The notes below the pieces were generated by a model. The model made no database searches. It was given only the letters and a program-made list of their open reading frames with translations, and was not told where the DNA came from. Shown here in pieces: positions 44,414-53,114 of a stretch of 64,000 nucleotides of DNA. The DNA is taken from the NCBI GenBank assembly GCA_038106145.1, contig JAYODD010000003.1:62001-126000 (forward strand). Direction: 5' to 3'. A program made the position numbers and the translations under genes. Each line of letters begins with the position of its first letter. Position 1 is the stretch's first letter. The stretch is from JBFJKD01 sp038106145 (GTDB lineage Bacteria; Pseudomonadota; Gammaproteobacteria; Pseudomonadales; Porticoccaceae).

Positions 44414-44939
44414 ATCCGGAGCGTACAAACTGGCGAATTTTGCCTTCGGCCATCGCCAGCAGGGTCGCAGCCGCCGCTGAAGTGACCAGCACCGTGCGCA
44501 CGTTGTCCCTGGCCTCCCCTTCGCGCAACACCTGCCGCAGCTGTGTTTCGAGACGCTCGAGTAATTGGTTGACACGGGTATGCAAGCGCTCGGTCTCGCC
44601 GGTCAAGGCGTCGCCAGTGAGGATGCGGGTGATGCCGGGGTTGCGCTCCGCGAACGTTAGTAACAGTGAGAGAATACGATAACAGCGTTCAGGGGTGGCC
44701 TGTGTGTCGTCGAGAATAGCGCGCACCCGGGTAAACAGGGTCTCCTCGATAAACTCGATCAAGCCCTCGAACATGCGGGTTTTACTGGGGAAATGGCGAT
44801 ACAGAGCGGCTTCCGATACCCCCACTTCTGCCGCCAGCGCGGCGGTGGTTATGCGTACCCCGGGGGAGGATTCCAGCATGCGCGCGAGCGCCTGAAGGAT
44901 TTGCTGGCGGCGGGGTAATTTCGGTTTGCCTGTTGCCAT
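44346..44939 (-). CDS. slmA: Nucleoid occlusion factor SlmA
   Basis: A 197-residue TetR-family protein. The helix-turn-helix is in RITTAALAAEVGVSEAALYR, followed by HFPSKTRMFEGLIEFIEE, both characteristic of SlmA. It binds DNA and FtsZ to stop division over the nucleoid. Location near pyrE is conserved with E. coli. The 3' end overlaps the convergent DUF4124-like gene by 68 bp, and the complete SlmA C-terminus (WSLLMAGFFR) lies inside that overlap. Confidence 0.95.
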   Translation of the reverse strand: MATGKPKLPRRQQILQALARMLESSPGVRITTAALAAEVGVSEAALYRHFPSKTRMFEGLIEFIEETLFTRVRAILDDTQATPERCYRILSLLLTFAERNPGITRILTGDALTGETERLHTRVNQLLERLETQLRQVLREGEARDNVRTVLVTSAAAATLLAMAEGKIRQFVRSGFTRPPTEQWEEQWSLLMAGFFR

Positions 44940-45018
44940 AGTCCTGTCGTCTCAAGCGCTCGTCGGTGAGCGTAGCGGTTACCGGCCCTGCCGGGTTTGG
45001 CACCGGGGCGGCGTGTCT

Positions 45019-45921
45019 CTAACGCGCCTGGTTGGTGATCAACGTGCCAACCCCTTCGTCGGTAAAAATTTCTAGTAGCACGGAATGGTTAACCCGACCG
45101 TCGATAATGTGCACACTGTTGACGTTGGAGTTCACCGCGTCGAGGGCGCACCGTATCTTGGGCAACATACCGCCGTGAATGGTGCCATCGGCGATCAGGG
45201 CATCCACCTGTTTGCTGTCAATGCCGGTCAATACCTCGCCGTTTTTATTCATCAGCCCGGTGATATTGGTTAACAACAATAATTTTTCCGCCTGCAGAAC
45301 GGAGGCTATTTTGCCCGCGACCAGATCGGCATTAATATTGTAGGACGCGCCGTCGTCGCCCACCCCGATTGGCGCTATCACCGGAATGAAATCGCTCGCG
45401 GTTAGCATATCGATCACGTCGGTGTTTATTTTCGCGACCTCCCCTACGTGGCCGATATCGATGATTTCCGGTGCTTCCATTTCCGGCGTTTTATGGGACA
45501 CCGTCATTTTGCGTGCCTTGATCAGGTGGCCATCCTTGCCGGTGAGCCCAATGGCCTTGCCGCCGGCGCTGTTGATCAGGCTCACGATTTCCTTGTTGAT
45601 GGTAGCGCCGAGCACCATCTCCACGACATCCATGGTTTTGGTATCCGTCACGCGCATACCATTGACGAAGTTGGACTGGATGCCGAGTTCCTTCAGCAAC
45701 GTGCCAATTTGCGGCCCGCCGCCGTGTACCACCACCGGATGGATGCCCACCAGTTTCATCAACACGATATCGCGGGCGAAGCTGCGCTTGAGGTGTTCGT
45801 CCACCATGGCATTGCCGCCAAATTTAATCACCAGGGTTTTGCCAGTAAAGCGTTGAATATAGGGCAATGCCTCGGTCAAAACTTTGGCGGTATTAATGGC
45901 GCCTTCGCGGGACAGGGACAT
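45019..45921 (-). CDS. argB: Acetylglutamate kinase
   Basis: A 300-residue enzyme phosphorylating N-acetylglutamate in arginine synthesis. KTLVIKFGGNAM, the VVVHGGGPQIG stretch, NFVNGMRVTD and the C-terminal HIIDGRVNHSVLLEIFTDEGVGT are typical. It lies 30 bp after algC on the same strand, so the pair is likely co-transcribed. N-terminal helix residues 1-25 suggest the hexameric, arginine-inhibited form. Confidence 0.97.
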   Translation of the reverse strand: MSLSREGAINTAKVLTEALPYIQRFTGKTLVIKFGGNAMVDEHLKRSFARDIVLMKLVGIHPVVVHGGGPQIGTLLKELGIQSNFVNGMRVTDTKTMDVVEMVLGATINKEIVSLINSAGGKAIGLTGKDGHLIKARKMTVSHKTPEMEAPEIIDIGHVGEVAKINTDVIDMLTASDFIPVIAPIGVGDDGASYNINADLVAGKIASVLQAEKLLLLTNITGLMNKNGEVLTGIDSKQVDALIADGTIHGGMLPKIRCALDAVNSNVNSVHIIDGRVNHSVLLEIFTDEGVGTLITNQAR

Positions 45922-45951
45922 GGGGGTGGCGGACTCCGGAATTTTTATCTG

Positions 45952-48450
45952 CTAGATTAAAGGTTCGAGGTTCAGGTCTGGGGCAACGACGGCAAGCTGT
46001 TCGCGGAACACCTGCTTGATCCTCTCCAAAGCGGACTGCGTGGTCGCTTCGAAACGCAGGGTCAGCGCCGGCGTGGTGTTGGAGGCCCGCACCAAACCCC
46101 AGCCATCGGCAAAATCCACGCGCAAACCGTCGATGGTGATAAGTTTACCATCTTCAAACTGGCCGTGGTCGATGATCCTGTTCACCACAGCGAACTTATC
46201 ACTATCGGCAGTGTTTAATCGGATTTCCGCAGTGGTTACGGAGGGTTCCAGGTCCGCTATCAATTCGTCGAGACTTTGTTCGCGCAGCGCGAGGGTCTCC
46301 ACCAGCCGGGCGGCCGCGTAGAGCCCGTCGTCAAACCCAAACCAGCGGTCGTTAAAAAACAGATGGCCGCTAAATTCGCCGCCGATGGGGGCCCCGGAGG
46401 TACGGATTTTATTGCGCACATGGGCATGCCCGGTGCGCCACATGACTGGGCGGCCACCATAACTGGCCACCAGTGCATTGAGGCGTCGGGTGGACTTCAC
46501 GTCGTATACCACATCCGCGCCGGGATGGCGTTTGAGAATATCCCGGGCAAAGATCATCAATAATTCGTCTGGCCAGACGATTTGACCGCTTGCCGTTATC
46601 GCTACGATACGATCCCCGTCGCCGTCGAGGGCGATGCCGAGTTCCGCTTTCTGGTATTTCACCATGGCAATTAAATCCGCCAGATGCGCGGGCACGGTGG
46701 GATCGGGGGCATGGTTGGGGAAATCGCCGTCCACTTCGCAATGCAGCGGCGAGACTCGGCAGCCGAGGGCTTCCAGCAGTGGCACGGCGATCGGACCGGC
46801 GACGCCGTTGGCGCAGTCCAGTACCAGGTGCAATTGTGACGCGGGCGTCACATCCTTGATCACGGCGGCGGAATATTCGGTCCCGATAGCGTGTTGACTG
46901 ACCTCGCCCTGGCCCTGCACCCAGTCGCCATCGATCATTTGCTGTCGTAGCGCGGTGATATCGTCGCCGCTGATGGCGCGATTGCCAAGTACGAACTTGA
47001 AGCCATTGTACTTCCCGGGATTGTGGCTCGCTGTCACCATCACCCCGGACTTGACGCGGCTGAGGTGGTGTAGCGCGAAGTTAAGTAGTGGTGTCGGAAT
47101 CTGGCCCAGGTCGATGACATCGCAGCCTGTGCTGAGCAGGCCCTGAATTAACGCGGCGCTCAGAGCCGGGCTGGAATTCCGCCCGTCCGCGCCAACCGCT
47201 ATGGTGGCCTCGCCCAGACGCAAAACCCGGGCACCCAATACCTTGCCAAGATCTTCGGCAAACCGGGGGGTAATTTCTTTGCCCGCGAGTCCGCGAATAT
47301 CGTAATTTCTAAAGACGGATTCCGGCCACAGCTCGGGTTCCGGGGTCGACGATGGTTGCGCAGTCGGCGGCGCAGCGCTGGGAGTTGCCGTCCTCGCCAC
47401 AGATTCAACGCCGCCATCATCGGGCTGTGGCGTGGTCGGATCGAAAATGTCGTCCCGGGTGGGGTGACCTTCTCGTGGGGGTTTACCCGCTTTTAGGTCA
47501 GGACTGAAATCGCCGCCCGCAGCGACGGTGACTTCAGCGATGATTGGGGTTGGTGCAGCGGGTTCGACATTCTCCTGCGCGGCAACTGGTTGACGAACCC
47601 GGCGCAGCCCGACCCGCACGCCCAACGCCACCAGCAATAAAACAACTACGGTTGCAGTTGCGGCGGCCACCGCAAAGGGTCCAAGTTCTACCCGGGCTTG
47701 ATCGCGCACCACTGGTGCCGCGGAAAACACCACATGCCAGGCTGGTAACCGGGTGTCTTTTCGGGCGGTGGCGATGGCCCGTGGCGCCTGACCGACACTG
47801 ACGAATGGTTGCGGCGCAGCAGCGCGGGCAGACTGAAATACTTGAGTGACGCCGGCTCGTGCCGCAGGCCCGGCTGCGAGCGCCGACTGTAACTCGTCGA
47901 CCGGTAAGTTTATCAATAGCGCTCCCCTGACCTGGTCGGCGTCACCGACCGCCGCGGCCACCAGCACAGACCAGGTACCCGCCACCTTGACCGCCTCGGG
48001 TACGGTTGACTCGCCTTCGAGCGTGCGGCGCAGCAGATCCAGCGCGGCGAAATTGTTGCCCTGCTCGGGCAGCGCTGCGCCAGCAGTAACAATCTGTATG
48101 TCGATGGCGCTGGGGAAGCTACGGCGCAGTTCTGCCCGCCAGTCGTCGAGAGCCGCGGTGTTCGCGGACGCAAGATCGCCGACGAGGGGGCGATTAGTTG
48201 CGATTTCTCCGAGTTGCTGGGTGAGTTTGCGTACATAGTGCGCCACGGCCGCCGACTGTTGTTCGGCGTACGTCCGGGTAATTGTTTGCACTTTCACCAG
48301 GCGCGGCTCGACCACCATCACCCGATACAGCTGTCTGCAAGCGATCGCCAGTACAATCAGCATGCCCGCTACAGCGGCGACCAGCCAGGCGTGTTGGCGC
48401 AGCGGTTTGAGCAAGGGTTGAAGGGATACCGGTAGTTTTGTTTTTTGCAA
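45952..48450 (-). CDS. algC: Phosphomannomutase/phosphoglucomutase with membrane domain
   Basis: An 832-residue protein in two parts. Residues about 22-42 and 258-282 are membrane helices flanking a periplasmic-type region of some 215 residues; a proline-rich linker (290-370) follows. Residues 375-832 are the AlgC-type enzyme: phospho-Ser475 in TASHNP, metal loop DGDGDR (609-614), sugar loop GEFSGHLFF. It interconverts hexose 1- and 6-phosphates for alginate, LPS and other polysaccharides. Long AlgC forms with an N-terminal membrane part occur in pseudomonads. It begins 63 bp after coaBC and precedes argB. Confidence 0.93.
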   Translation of the reverse strand: MQKTKLPVSLQPLLKPLRQHAWLVAAVAGMLIVLAIACRQLYRVMVVEPRLVKVQTITRTYAEQQSAAVAHYVRKLTQQLGEIATNRPLVGDLASANTAALDDWRAELRRSFPSAIDIQIVTAGAALPEQGNNFAALDLLRRTLEGESTVPEAVKVAGTWSVLVAAAVGDADQVRGALLINLPVDELQSALAAGPAARAGVTQVFQSARAAAPQPFVSVGQAPRAIATARKDTRLPAWHVVFSAAPVVRDQARVELGPFAVAAATATVVVLLLVALGVRVGLRRVRQPVAAQENVEPAAPTPIIAEVTVAAGGDFSPDLKAGKPPREGHPTRDDIFDPTTPQPDDGGVESVARTATPSAAPPTAQPSSTPEPELWPESVFRNYDIRGLAGKEITPRFAEDLGKVLGARVLRLGEATIAVGADGRNSSPALSAALIQGLLSTGCDVIDLGQIPTPLLNFALHHLSRVKSGVMVTASHNPGKYNGFKFVLGNRAISGDDITALRQQMIDGDWVQGQGEVSQHAIGTEYSAAVIKDVTPASQLHLVLDCANGVAGPIAVPLLEALGCRVSPLHCEVDGDFPNHAPDPTVPAHLADLIAMVKYQKAELGIALDGDGDRIVAITASGQIVWPDELLMIFARDILKRHPGADVVYDVKSTRRLNALVASYGGRPVMWRTGHAHVRNKIRTSGAPIGGEFSGHLFFNDRWFGFDDGLYAAARLVETLALREQSLDELIADLEPSVTTAEIRLNTADSDKFAVVNRIIDHGQFEDGKLITIDGLRVDFADGWGLVRASNTTPALTLRFEATTQSALERIKQVFREQLAVVAPDLNLEPLI

Positions 48451-48513
48451 AATGATGCCCGAAAAATTTGCGTAGTTGGCCCGCAGGGTACCACGTCATT
48501 ATATGGAGTGGGG

Positions 48514-49737
48514 TCAGCGGGGAACATCCCCTGTTTGCACCTGTTCGAGCAGGCGCGCGGCAATTAGCGAAATCAATCGACTGGCGAGTGCCGACTTGCC
48601 CATTATCGGTAGGGTCAGGGTCTCGTTCTGCCGGACAATTAACACCTGATTTTCATCGCTGTTAAATCCGATAGCCGTATTCGACACGTCGTTGGCAATA
48701 ACCATGTCGAGGCCTTTACCCAGGAGTTTGCTACGGGCATTGGCCTCCAGGTTTTCGGTTTCGGCGGCAAAACCCACAGTGAAGGGTTTGTTCGACCGTG
48801 CGGCGATGGTGGCTACGATATCCGGGTTTTTGGTTAACTCAATGGACAGTTTTTCCGCGTCCTTTTTGATCTTCTGGGAGGCAGTTGTAACGGGGCGGTA
48901 GTCGGCTACTGCAGCGCAGGCGATAAAAATATCGGCGTCGTCAACCTGTTCCAGAGCGACGTCCAGCATTTGCGCGGCGCTGGTAACACGAATCACAGTG
49001 GCCCGCTCCGGTGCCGCCAGAGACACCGGGCCGCTGATCAAAACCGTCTGCGCGCCAGCTTCCGCAGCGGCCTGTGCCAGCGCATAGCCCATCTTGCCGG
49101 AGCTGTGGTTGGAGATATAACGCACCGGGTCGATGGCTTCGCGGGTGGGTCCGGCGGTGATCACCAGTTTTTTACCTGCTAACGCGCCGGTGGCAAAAAT
49201 ACCGCAAACAGCTTCAGCCAGAGCGTCGGGGTTGCGCATGCGCCCCGGTCCAACATCGCCGCAGGCCTGATAGCCGTCATCGGGATTAAACAGGTGAATG
49301 CCGCGGTTACCAAGGGTAGCGATATTGTCCTGGGTAGAGGCTTTGGCCCACATCGCCTGGTTCATGGCCGGGGCGATGGCAACCGGTCCAAGGCTGGCCA
49401 GACAAACGGCACTTAGCAGGTCGCTGGCCTCGCCGTGGGTGAGTCGCGCGATAAAATCCGCGCTCGCGGGAGCCACCAGTATCAGGTCCGCCCAGCGCGC
49501 CAGTTGAATATGGCCCATGGCAGCTTCCGCCGCCGTGTCGAGTAGTTCGAGGTGCACGTCGTGTCCAGACAACGCCTGTAGTGTCAGTGGGGTGATGAAC
49601 TCGGTTGCCGCCGGTGTCATCACCACGCGAACATCGGCGCCGAGCCGTTGCAGGCAACGAACGAGCTCCGCGCTTTTGTAGGCGGCGATGCCCCCGGTGA
49701 TGCCCAGTACAACGCGTTTGTTTGCCAGTGAACCCAT
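48514..49737 (-). CDS. coaBC: Bifunctional CoaBC (PPC decarboxylase/synthetase)
   Basis: A 407-residue flavoprotein making 4'-phosphopantetheine from phosphopantothenate for coenzyme A. The CoaC domain (about 1-185) has VVLGITGGIAAYKSAEL, the active-site His region GHDVHLELLD and APAMNQAMW. The CoaB domain has ITAGPTREAIDPVRYISNHS and a C-terminal VGFAAETENLEANAR. It is divergent from radC. The dut gene that usually follows it is absent; algC comes next. Confidence 0.96.
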   Translation of the reverse strand: MGSLANKRVVLGITGGIAAYKSAELVRCLQRLGADVRVVMTPAATEFITPLTLQALSGHDVHLELLDTAAEAAMGHIQLARWADLILVAPASADFIARLTHGEASDLLSAVCLASLGPVAIAPAMNQAMWAKASTQDNIATLGNRGIHLFNPDDGYQACGDVGPGRMRNPDALAEAVCGIFATGALAGKKLVITAGPTREAIDPVRYISNHSSGKMGYALAQAAAEAGAQTVLISGPVSLAAPERATVIRVTSAAQMLDVALEQVDDADIFIACAAVADYRPVTTASQKIKKDAEKLSIELTKNPDIVATIAARSNKPFTVGFAAETENLEANARSKLLGKGLDMVIANDVSNTAIGFNSDENQVLIVRQNETLTLPIMGKSALASRLISLIAARLLEQVQTGDVPR

Positions 49738-49815
49738 GATCTGTCTGCAATAATTCTCGACTGGCGCTAAGATAACACCGGTACAGGGATTTTCGAAGCG
49801 ACACAGGAGGTGGCG

Positions 49816-50490
49816 ATGACCATAAAAAGCTGGCCCGAAGGAGAGCGGCCTCGAGAAAAACTACAGCGCAGGGGCGCCTCGGCCCTGTCGGATGCGGAAT
49901 TGCTCGCCATTTTTTTGCGTACCGGGTACGCCGGGCAGTCGGCGGTGGATCTTGCCCGCGACCTGCTGATCCGGTTCGGCGGGCTGGGTCCACTGCTGGC
50001 GAGCGATAGCAAAACGCTGTGCGCGGAAAAAGGTCTGGGGCGTGCCAAGTGCGCGCAGTTGCAGGCGGTGGTTGAATTGGCGCAACGGCATGTGGGCGAA
50101 AAGCTCGAGCGGGAAGCGGTGTTCACTACACCCGGTGCGGTCGCGGTTTATCTGCGCACCAAGCTGCGGGGTCAGGCGCGAGAAGTTTTCTCCGCGTTGT
50201 TTCTCGACACCCGCCATCGGCTGATCGCCGACGAAGTGTTGTTTCAGGGCACATTGGACGGTGCTCAGGTGTACCCCAGGGAGGTCGTAAAGCGTGCCCT
50301 GTACCATAATGCCGCAGCAGTGATCTTCGCGCACAACCACCCCTCGGGGGTCGCCGAGCCGAGTGGGGACGATATTCGCATCACCCAGCGTCTGAAAGAG
50401 GCCCTGTCGCTGGTGGACGTGCGGGTGCTCGACCATCTGGTGGTAGGGGCTGGCGACACCGTTTCGCTGGCTGATCGGGGCCACGTGTAA
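49816..50490 (+). CDS. radC: RadC family JAB-domain protein
   Basis: A 224-residue member of the RadC/YicR family. An N-terminal UPF0758 helical part (WPEGERPREKLQRRGASAL) leads into the JAB/MPN domain with zinc motif HNHPSGVAEPSGDD. The historical DNA repair role is not supported; the function remains unclear. The ATG at 49816 is chosen because AGGAGG ends five bases before it, and the GTG at 49810 overlaps that site. It is between coaBC and rpmB, the classic position. Confidence 0.95.
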   Translation: MTIKSWPEGERPREKLQRRGASALSDAELLAIFLRTGYAGQSAVDLARDLLIRFGGLGPLLASDSKTLCAEKGLGRAKCAQLQAVVELAQRHVGEKLEREAVFTTPGAVAVYLRTKLRGQAREVFSALFLDTRHRLIADEVLFQGTLDGAQVYPREVVKRALYHNAAAVIFAHNHPSGVAEPSGDDIRITQRLKEALSLVDVRVLDHLVVGAGDTVSLADRGHV

Positions 50491-50501
50491 GGATTCTGGA
50501 T

Positions 50502-50530
50502 TTGATTTCGCGGCTCGGCTCTGGTATAAA
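50502..50530 (+). promoter_or_regulatory. Sigma-70 promoter for rpmB-rpmG
   Basis: TTGATT (50502-50507) and TATAAA (50525-50530) are separated by exactly 17 bases, just past the radC stop. A leader of roughly 160 nt before rpmB follows. In it GGTGG (50584-50588) can pair with CCACC (50609-50613), ahead of GTTTTTT, which would form a weak attenuator-like hairpin. The promoter is strong on sequence; the attenuator is only possible. Confidence 0.6.
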
Positions 50531-50695
50531 ACGCGCCTCATTTTTCTGCGGGTGGTTTGCAGGGCTCGGCCTACCGCCGGGTTGGTGGAGTGACAGTCGG
50601 TTTGGTCCCCACCGTTTTTTGCGCCAATACTGCGTGAGTAGGTACGTCAGCCAGAGTAAAGACGTCAATTTTTAAGCGGAGCCAGAGGCAAAACC

Positions 50696-50932
50696 ATGTC
50701 CAGAGTATGTCAGATCACCGGCAAGCGGCCGATGAGTGGTAACAATGTATCCCACGCCAAAAACAGAACCCGGCGCCGGTTCGAGCCGAACCTGCACACT
50801 CATCGGTTCTGGGTGCCCTCCGAAAACCGCTTTGTCAAATTGCGGGTATCCAACAAGGGGTTGCGAATTATCGACAAGCGCGGTATCGATCAGGTGCTGA
50901 GCGACGTTCGCGCGCGCGGCGACAAGATCTAA
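50696..50932 (+). CDS. rpmB: 50S ribosomal protein L28
   Basis: A 78-residue ribosomal protein. MSRVCQITGKRPMSGNNVSH and TRRRFEPNLHTHRFWVPSE are near-invariant. AGCGGAG sits upstream of the ATG. It precedes rpmG by 36 bp in the usual pair. Confidence 0.98.
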   Translation: MSRVCQITGKRPMSGNNVSHAKNRTRRRFEPNLHTHRFWVPSENRFVKLRVSNKGLRIIDKRGIDQVLSDVRARGDKI

Positions 50933-50968
50933 TCGGGAAGAATTTAACAGGTTCACGAGGGTTAACTG

Positions 50969-51136
50969 ATGGCCAAGTCAAATCGCGACAAAATCAAGCT
51001 GGTGTCCAGCGCGGGTACGGGACATTACTACACCACCACCAAAAACAAACGCACCATGCCGGAAAAAATGGAGATCAGGAAATTTGATCCAGTGGTGCGC
51101 CAACACGTCGCCTACAAGGAAGCGAAAATCAAGTAA
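50969..51136 (+). CDS. rpmG: 50S ribosomal protein L33
   Basis: A 55-residue ribosomal protein beginning MAKSNRDKIKLVSSAGTGHY, then TTTKNKR and ending EAKIK. It lacks the four cysteines of the zinc-binding form, so it is the zinc-independent type. CGAGGG lies upstream of the ATG. An intrinsic terminator follows at 51170. Confidence 0.97.
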   Translation: MAKSNRDKIKLVSSAGTGHYYTTTKNKRTMPEKMEIRKFDPVVRQHVAYKEAKIK

Positions 51137-51169
51137 CGGTGTGTGATTGCGGTGCGTGCTAACAAAAAG

Positions 51170-51191
51170 CCCGGCCAAAGCCGGGTTTTTT
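51170..51191 (+). terminator. Intrinsic terminator after rpmG
   Basis: CCCGGC and GCCGGG form a 6-bp stem with CAAA loop, followed by six T and preceded by AAAAAG, so it could act on both strands and also serve the convergent exbD-like gene. Confidence 0.85.
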
Positions 51192-51208
51192 GTGCGCGGT
51201 CAATTTGT

Positions 51209-51613
51209 CTATTTTGCACTGGTCGCCAGGGAAATATCCAGAACCCCCGCTTCCCGCGCCTGGTCAGAAATTCTGACATAGGTGTCCGTTTTAGATTTAG
51301 GGTGCGCCTGAATGACAACTTTGGCCTCGGGGTTTTCCGCGTGCAGGCGCTCCACGTTGGCGCGCACGGCGCGCACGTCGATACGCCGACTTTCGAGCCA
51401 GATATCGTTTGCTTCTGTAACGCGAAAGACGATATTGCGGTTATCCAGATTCGGTGGCTGATCGGTAGTGGGGGGGCGATTAACGTCGATGGCTGTCTCT
51501 TTGACAAAAGAAGCGGTGACAATAAAAAAAATCAACATAATGAATACCACGTCCAGCATCGGCGTCAGATCGATCTGCGACTCCTCTTCGGTACGACGTC
51601 TACCTAAAGCCAT
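51209..51613 (-). CDS. ExbD/TolR family biopolymer transport protein
   Basis: A 134-residue protein with one N-terminal membrane helix (IDLTPMLDVVFIMLIFFIVTA carries the conserved proton-linked Asp) and a small periplasmic domain ending VRISDQAREAGVLDISLATSAK-like sequence. Such proteins transmit proton-motive force with ExbB/TolQ and TonB/TolA. No exbB or tonB gene is adjacent: it is flanked by rpmG and mutM. It may partner with an ExbB encoded elsewhere. Confidence 0.92.
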   Translation of the reverse strand: MALGRRRTEEESQIDLTPMLDVVFIMLIFFIVTASFVKETAIDVNRPPTTDQPPNLDNRNIVFRVTEANDIWLESRRIDVRAVRANVERLHAENPEAKVVIQAHPKSKTDTYVRISDQAREAGVLDISLATSAK

Positions 51614-51743
51614 TGCGCGGTTCCTCTTTGTCTATCGGGACTGTATATCCCCGGCGGCGTACACGGTGCTCGCCCAGGTGGTGCCATCACCTGACTTGCC
51701 CTAGTATGCCAGAAATTTACATGCAGACGAATGTGAGCTTAGC

Positions 51744-52559
51744 ATGCCGGAATTGCCTGAAGTAGAAACCACTTTAAGGGGGATTGCCCCGTCCATTGTG
51801 GGGCGGCGTGTGGCAGCGGTCGCGGTGCGCAACTCGGCACTGCGCCAGCCGGTTCCAGCCGCGTTGCCGGAGATTTTGCACGGCAGGAAGGTTGTCGGGT
51901 TAAGGCGTCGCGGTAAATATTTGTTAATGGCATTCAGACATGGCCATCTCCTGCTGCATCTGGGTATGTCTGGCAGCCTGCGAATCGTTCCCGTTGGCAC
52001 TCCGCCCGGGCGGCACGATCATCTGGATATTGCCTTTTCGGGCAACGCCTTGATGCGTTTCAATGACCCCCGTCGCTTCGGGCTTGCGCTGTGGGTGGAA
52101 GGGGATCCGTGCACCCATCCGTTGCTGCGCGAGCTTGGCCCGGAACCCTTGTCCGACGACTTCGACGGTGATTATCTGTACCGGCGTGCGCGGGGCAGGG
52201 CGACTCCGGTAAAAGCGTTTTTGATGGATGGCAAGGTGGTGGTCGGCGTCGGCAACATTTATGCTGCGGAAGCGCTGTTCATGGCCGGGGTGTCGCCGCT
52301 ACGGGCTGCGGGTAAAATCTCCCGCGCCCGTTTCGGCGCTCTCGCGGAGGCCGCCCGCCTGGTATTGAGCCAGGCCATCGAACAGGGCGGTACCACACTG
52401 CGCAACTTTGTTGGCGGGGACGGGAAGCCGGGGTATTTTAAGCAACAGCTGAATGTATATGGTCGTGGTGGCGAGGCCTGCTCGGTCTGCCGGTCGACGC
52501 TAAAAAGTGCAGTGATTGGACAGCGCAGCAGCGTCTATTGCCCGCGCTGCCAACGCTGA
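51744..52559 (+). CDS. mutM: Formamidopyrimidine-DNA glycosylase
   Basis: A 271-residue base-excision repair enzyme that removes 8-oxoguanine and formamidopyrimidines. The catalytic N-terminal Pro-Glu is in MPELPEVETTLRG, the central H2TH region contains VVGVGNIYAAEALF, and a C-terminal zinc finger has CSVC and CPRC. The length is typical. It is convergent with coaD. Confidence 0.97.
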   Translation: MPELPEVETTLRGIAPSIVGRRVAAVAVRNSALRQPVPAALPEILHGRKVVGLRRRGKYLLMAFRHGHLLLHLGMSGSLRIVPVGTPPGRHDHLDIAFSGNALMRFNDPRRFGLALWVEGDPCTHPLLRELGPEPLSDDFDGDYLYRRARGRATPVKAFLMDGKVVVGVGNIYAAEALFMAGVSPLRAAGKISRARFGALAEAARLVLSQAIEQGGTTLRNFVGGDGKPGYFKQQLNVYGRGGEACSVCRSTLKSAVIGQRSSVYCPRCQR

Positions 52560-52583
52560 AAGAAGCGGCTTGGTGTGCAGTGG

Positions 52584-53063
52584 TCAGGAAGCGAATTTTT
52601 TTGCCAGAGCCGTGGCCACGGCTGGATGCACGAAAGGAGAAATTTTGCCCTGCAAAGAGGCAATTTCCCGCACCAGGGAGGAGGAGATGTAGGAGTGTTT
52701 CTCCGCCGGAGTCAGGAACAGACTTTCCACGTCGGGAGACAGGGCCCGATTCATATTCGCCAGCTGGAATTCGTACTCAAAATCGGATACGGCGCGTAAT
52801 CCACGCAAAATGGCAGTCGCATTGCAATCGTGGACAAAGTTGACCAGCAGGTAATCAAAGCCCCTCACCTCGACATTGGGAATATGTGCGAGGGCGGTTC
52901 GCGCCAGGCTGATGCGCTCCTCCAGATCAAACAAGGGTTTCTTTTTTTCGCTGCGCGCGATGCCTACCACAACCTGGTCAAATAATTTGCAGGCGCGCTC
53001 CACCAGATCGACGTGGCCATTGGTGATCGGGTCGAAAGTGCCGGGGTAGACAATCGTTTTCAT
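52584..53063 (-). CDS. coaD: Phosphopantetheine adenylyltransferase
   Basis: A 159-residue nucleotidyltransferase making dephospho-CoA from 4'-phosphopantetheine and ATP. TVYPGTF-type start (MKTIVYPGTFDPITNGHVDL) with the T/HxGH motif and the ISSSLVRE motif near residue 128 are present. It is 51 bp after rsmD, the usual order. With CoaBC it puts two CoA-pathway genes in the window. Confidence 0.97.
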   Translation of the reverse strand: MKTIVYPGTFDPITNGHVDLVERACKLFDQVVVGIARSEKKKPLFDLEERISLARTALAHIPNVEVRGFDYLLVNFVHDCNATAILRGLRAVSDFEYEFQLANMNRALSPDVESLFLTPAEKHSYISSSLVREIASLQGKISPFVHPAVATALAKKFAS

Positions 53064-53114
53064 GCGCTGATTTCCTCAGTGGGACGGCGATGGTAAACAA
53101 TTTGGTAAACCACC

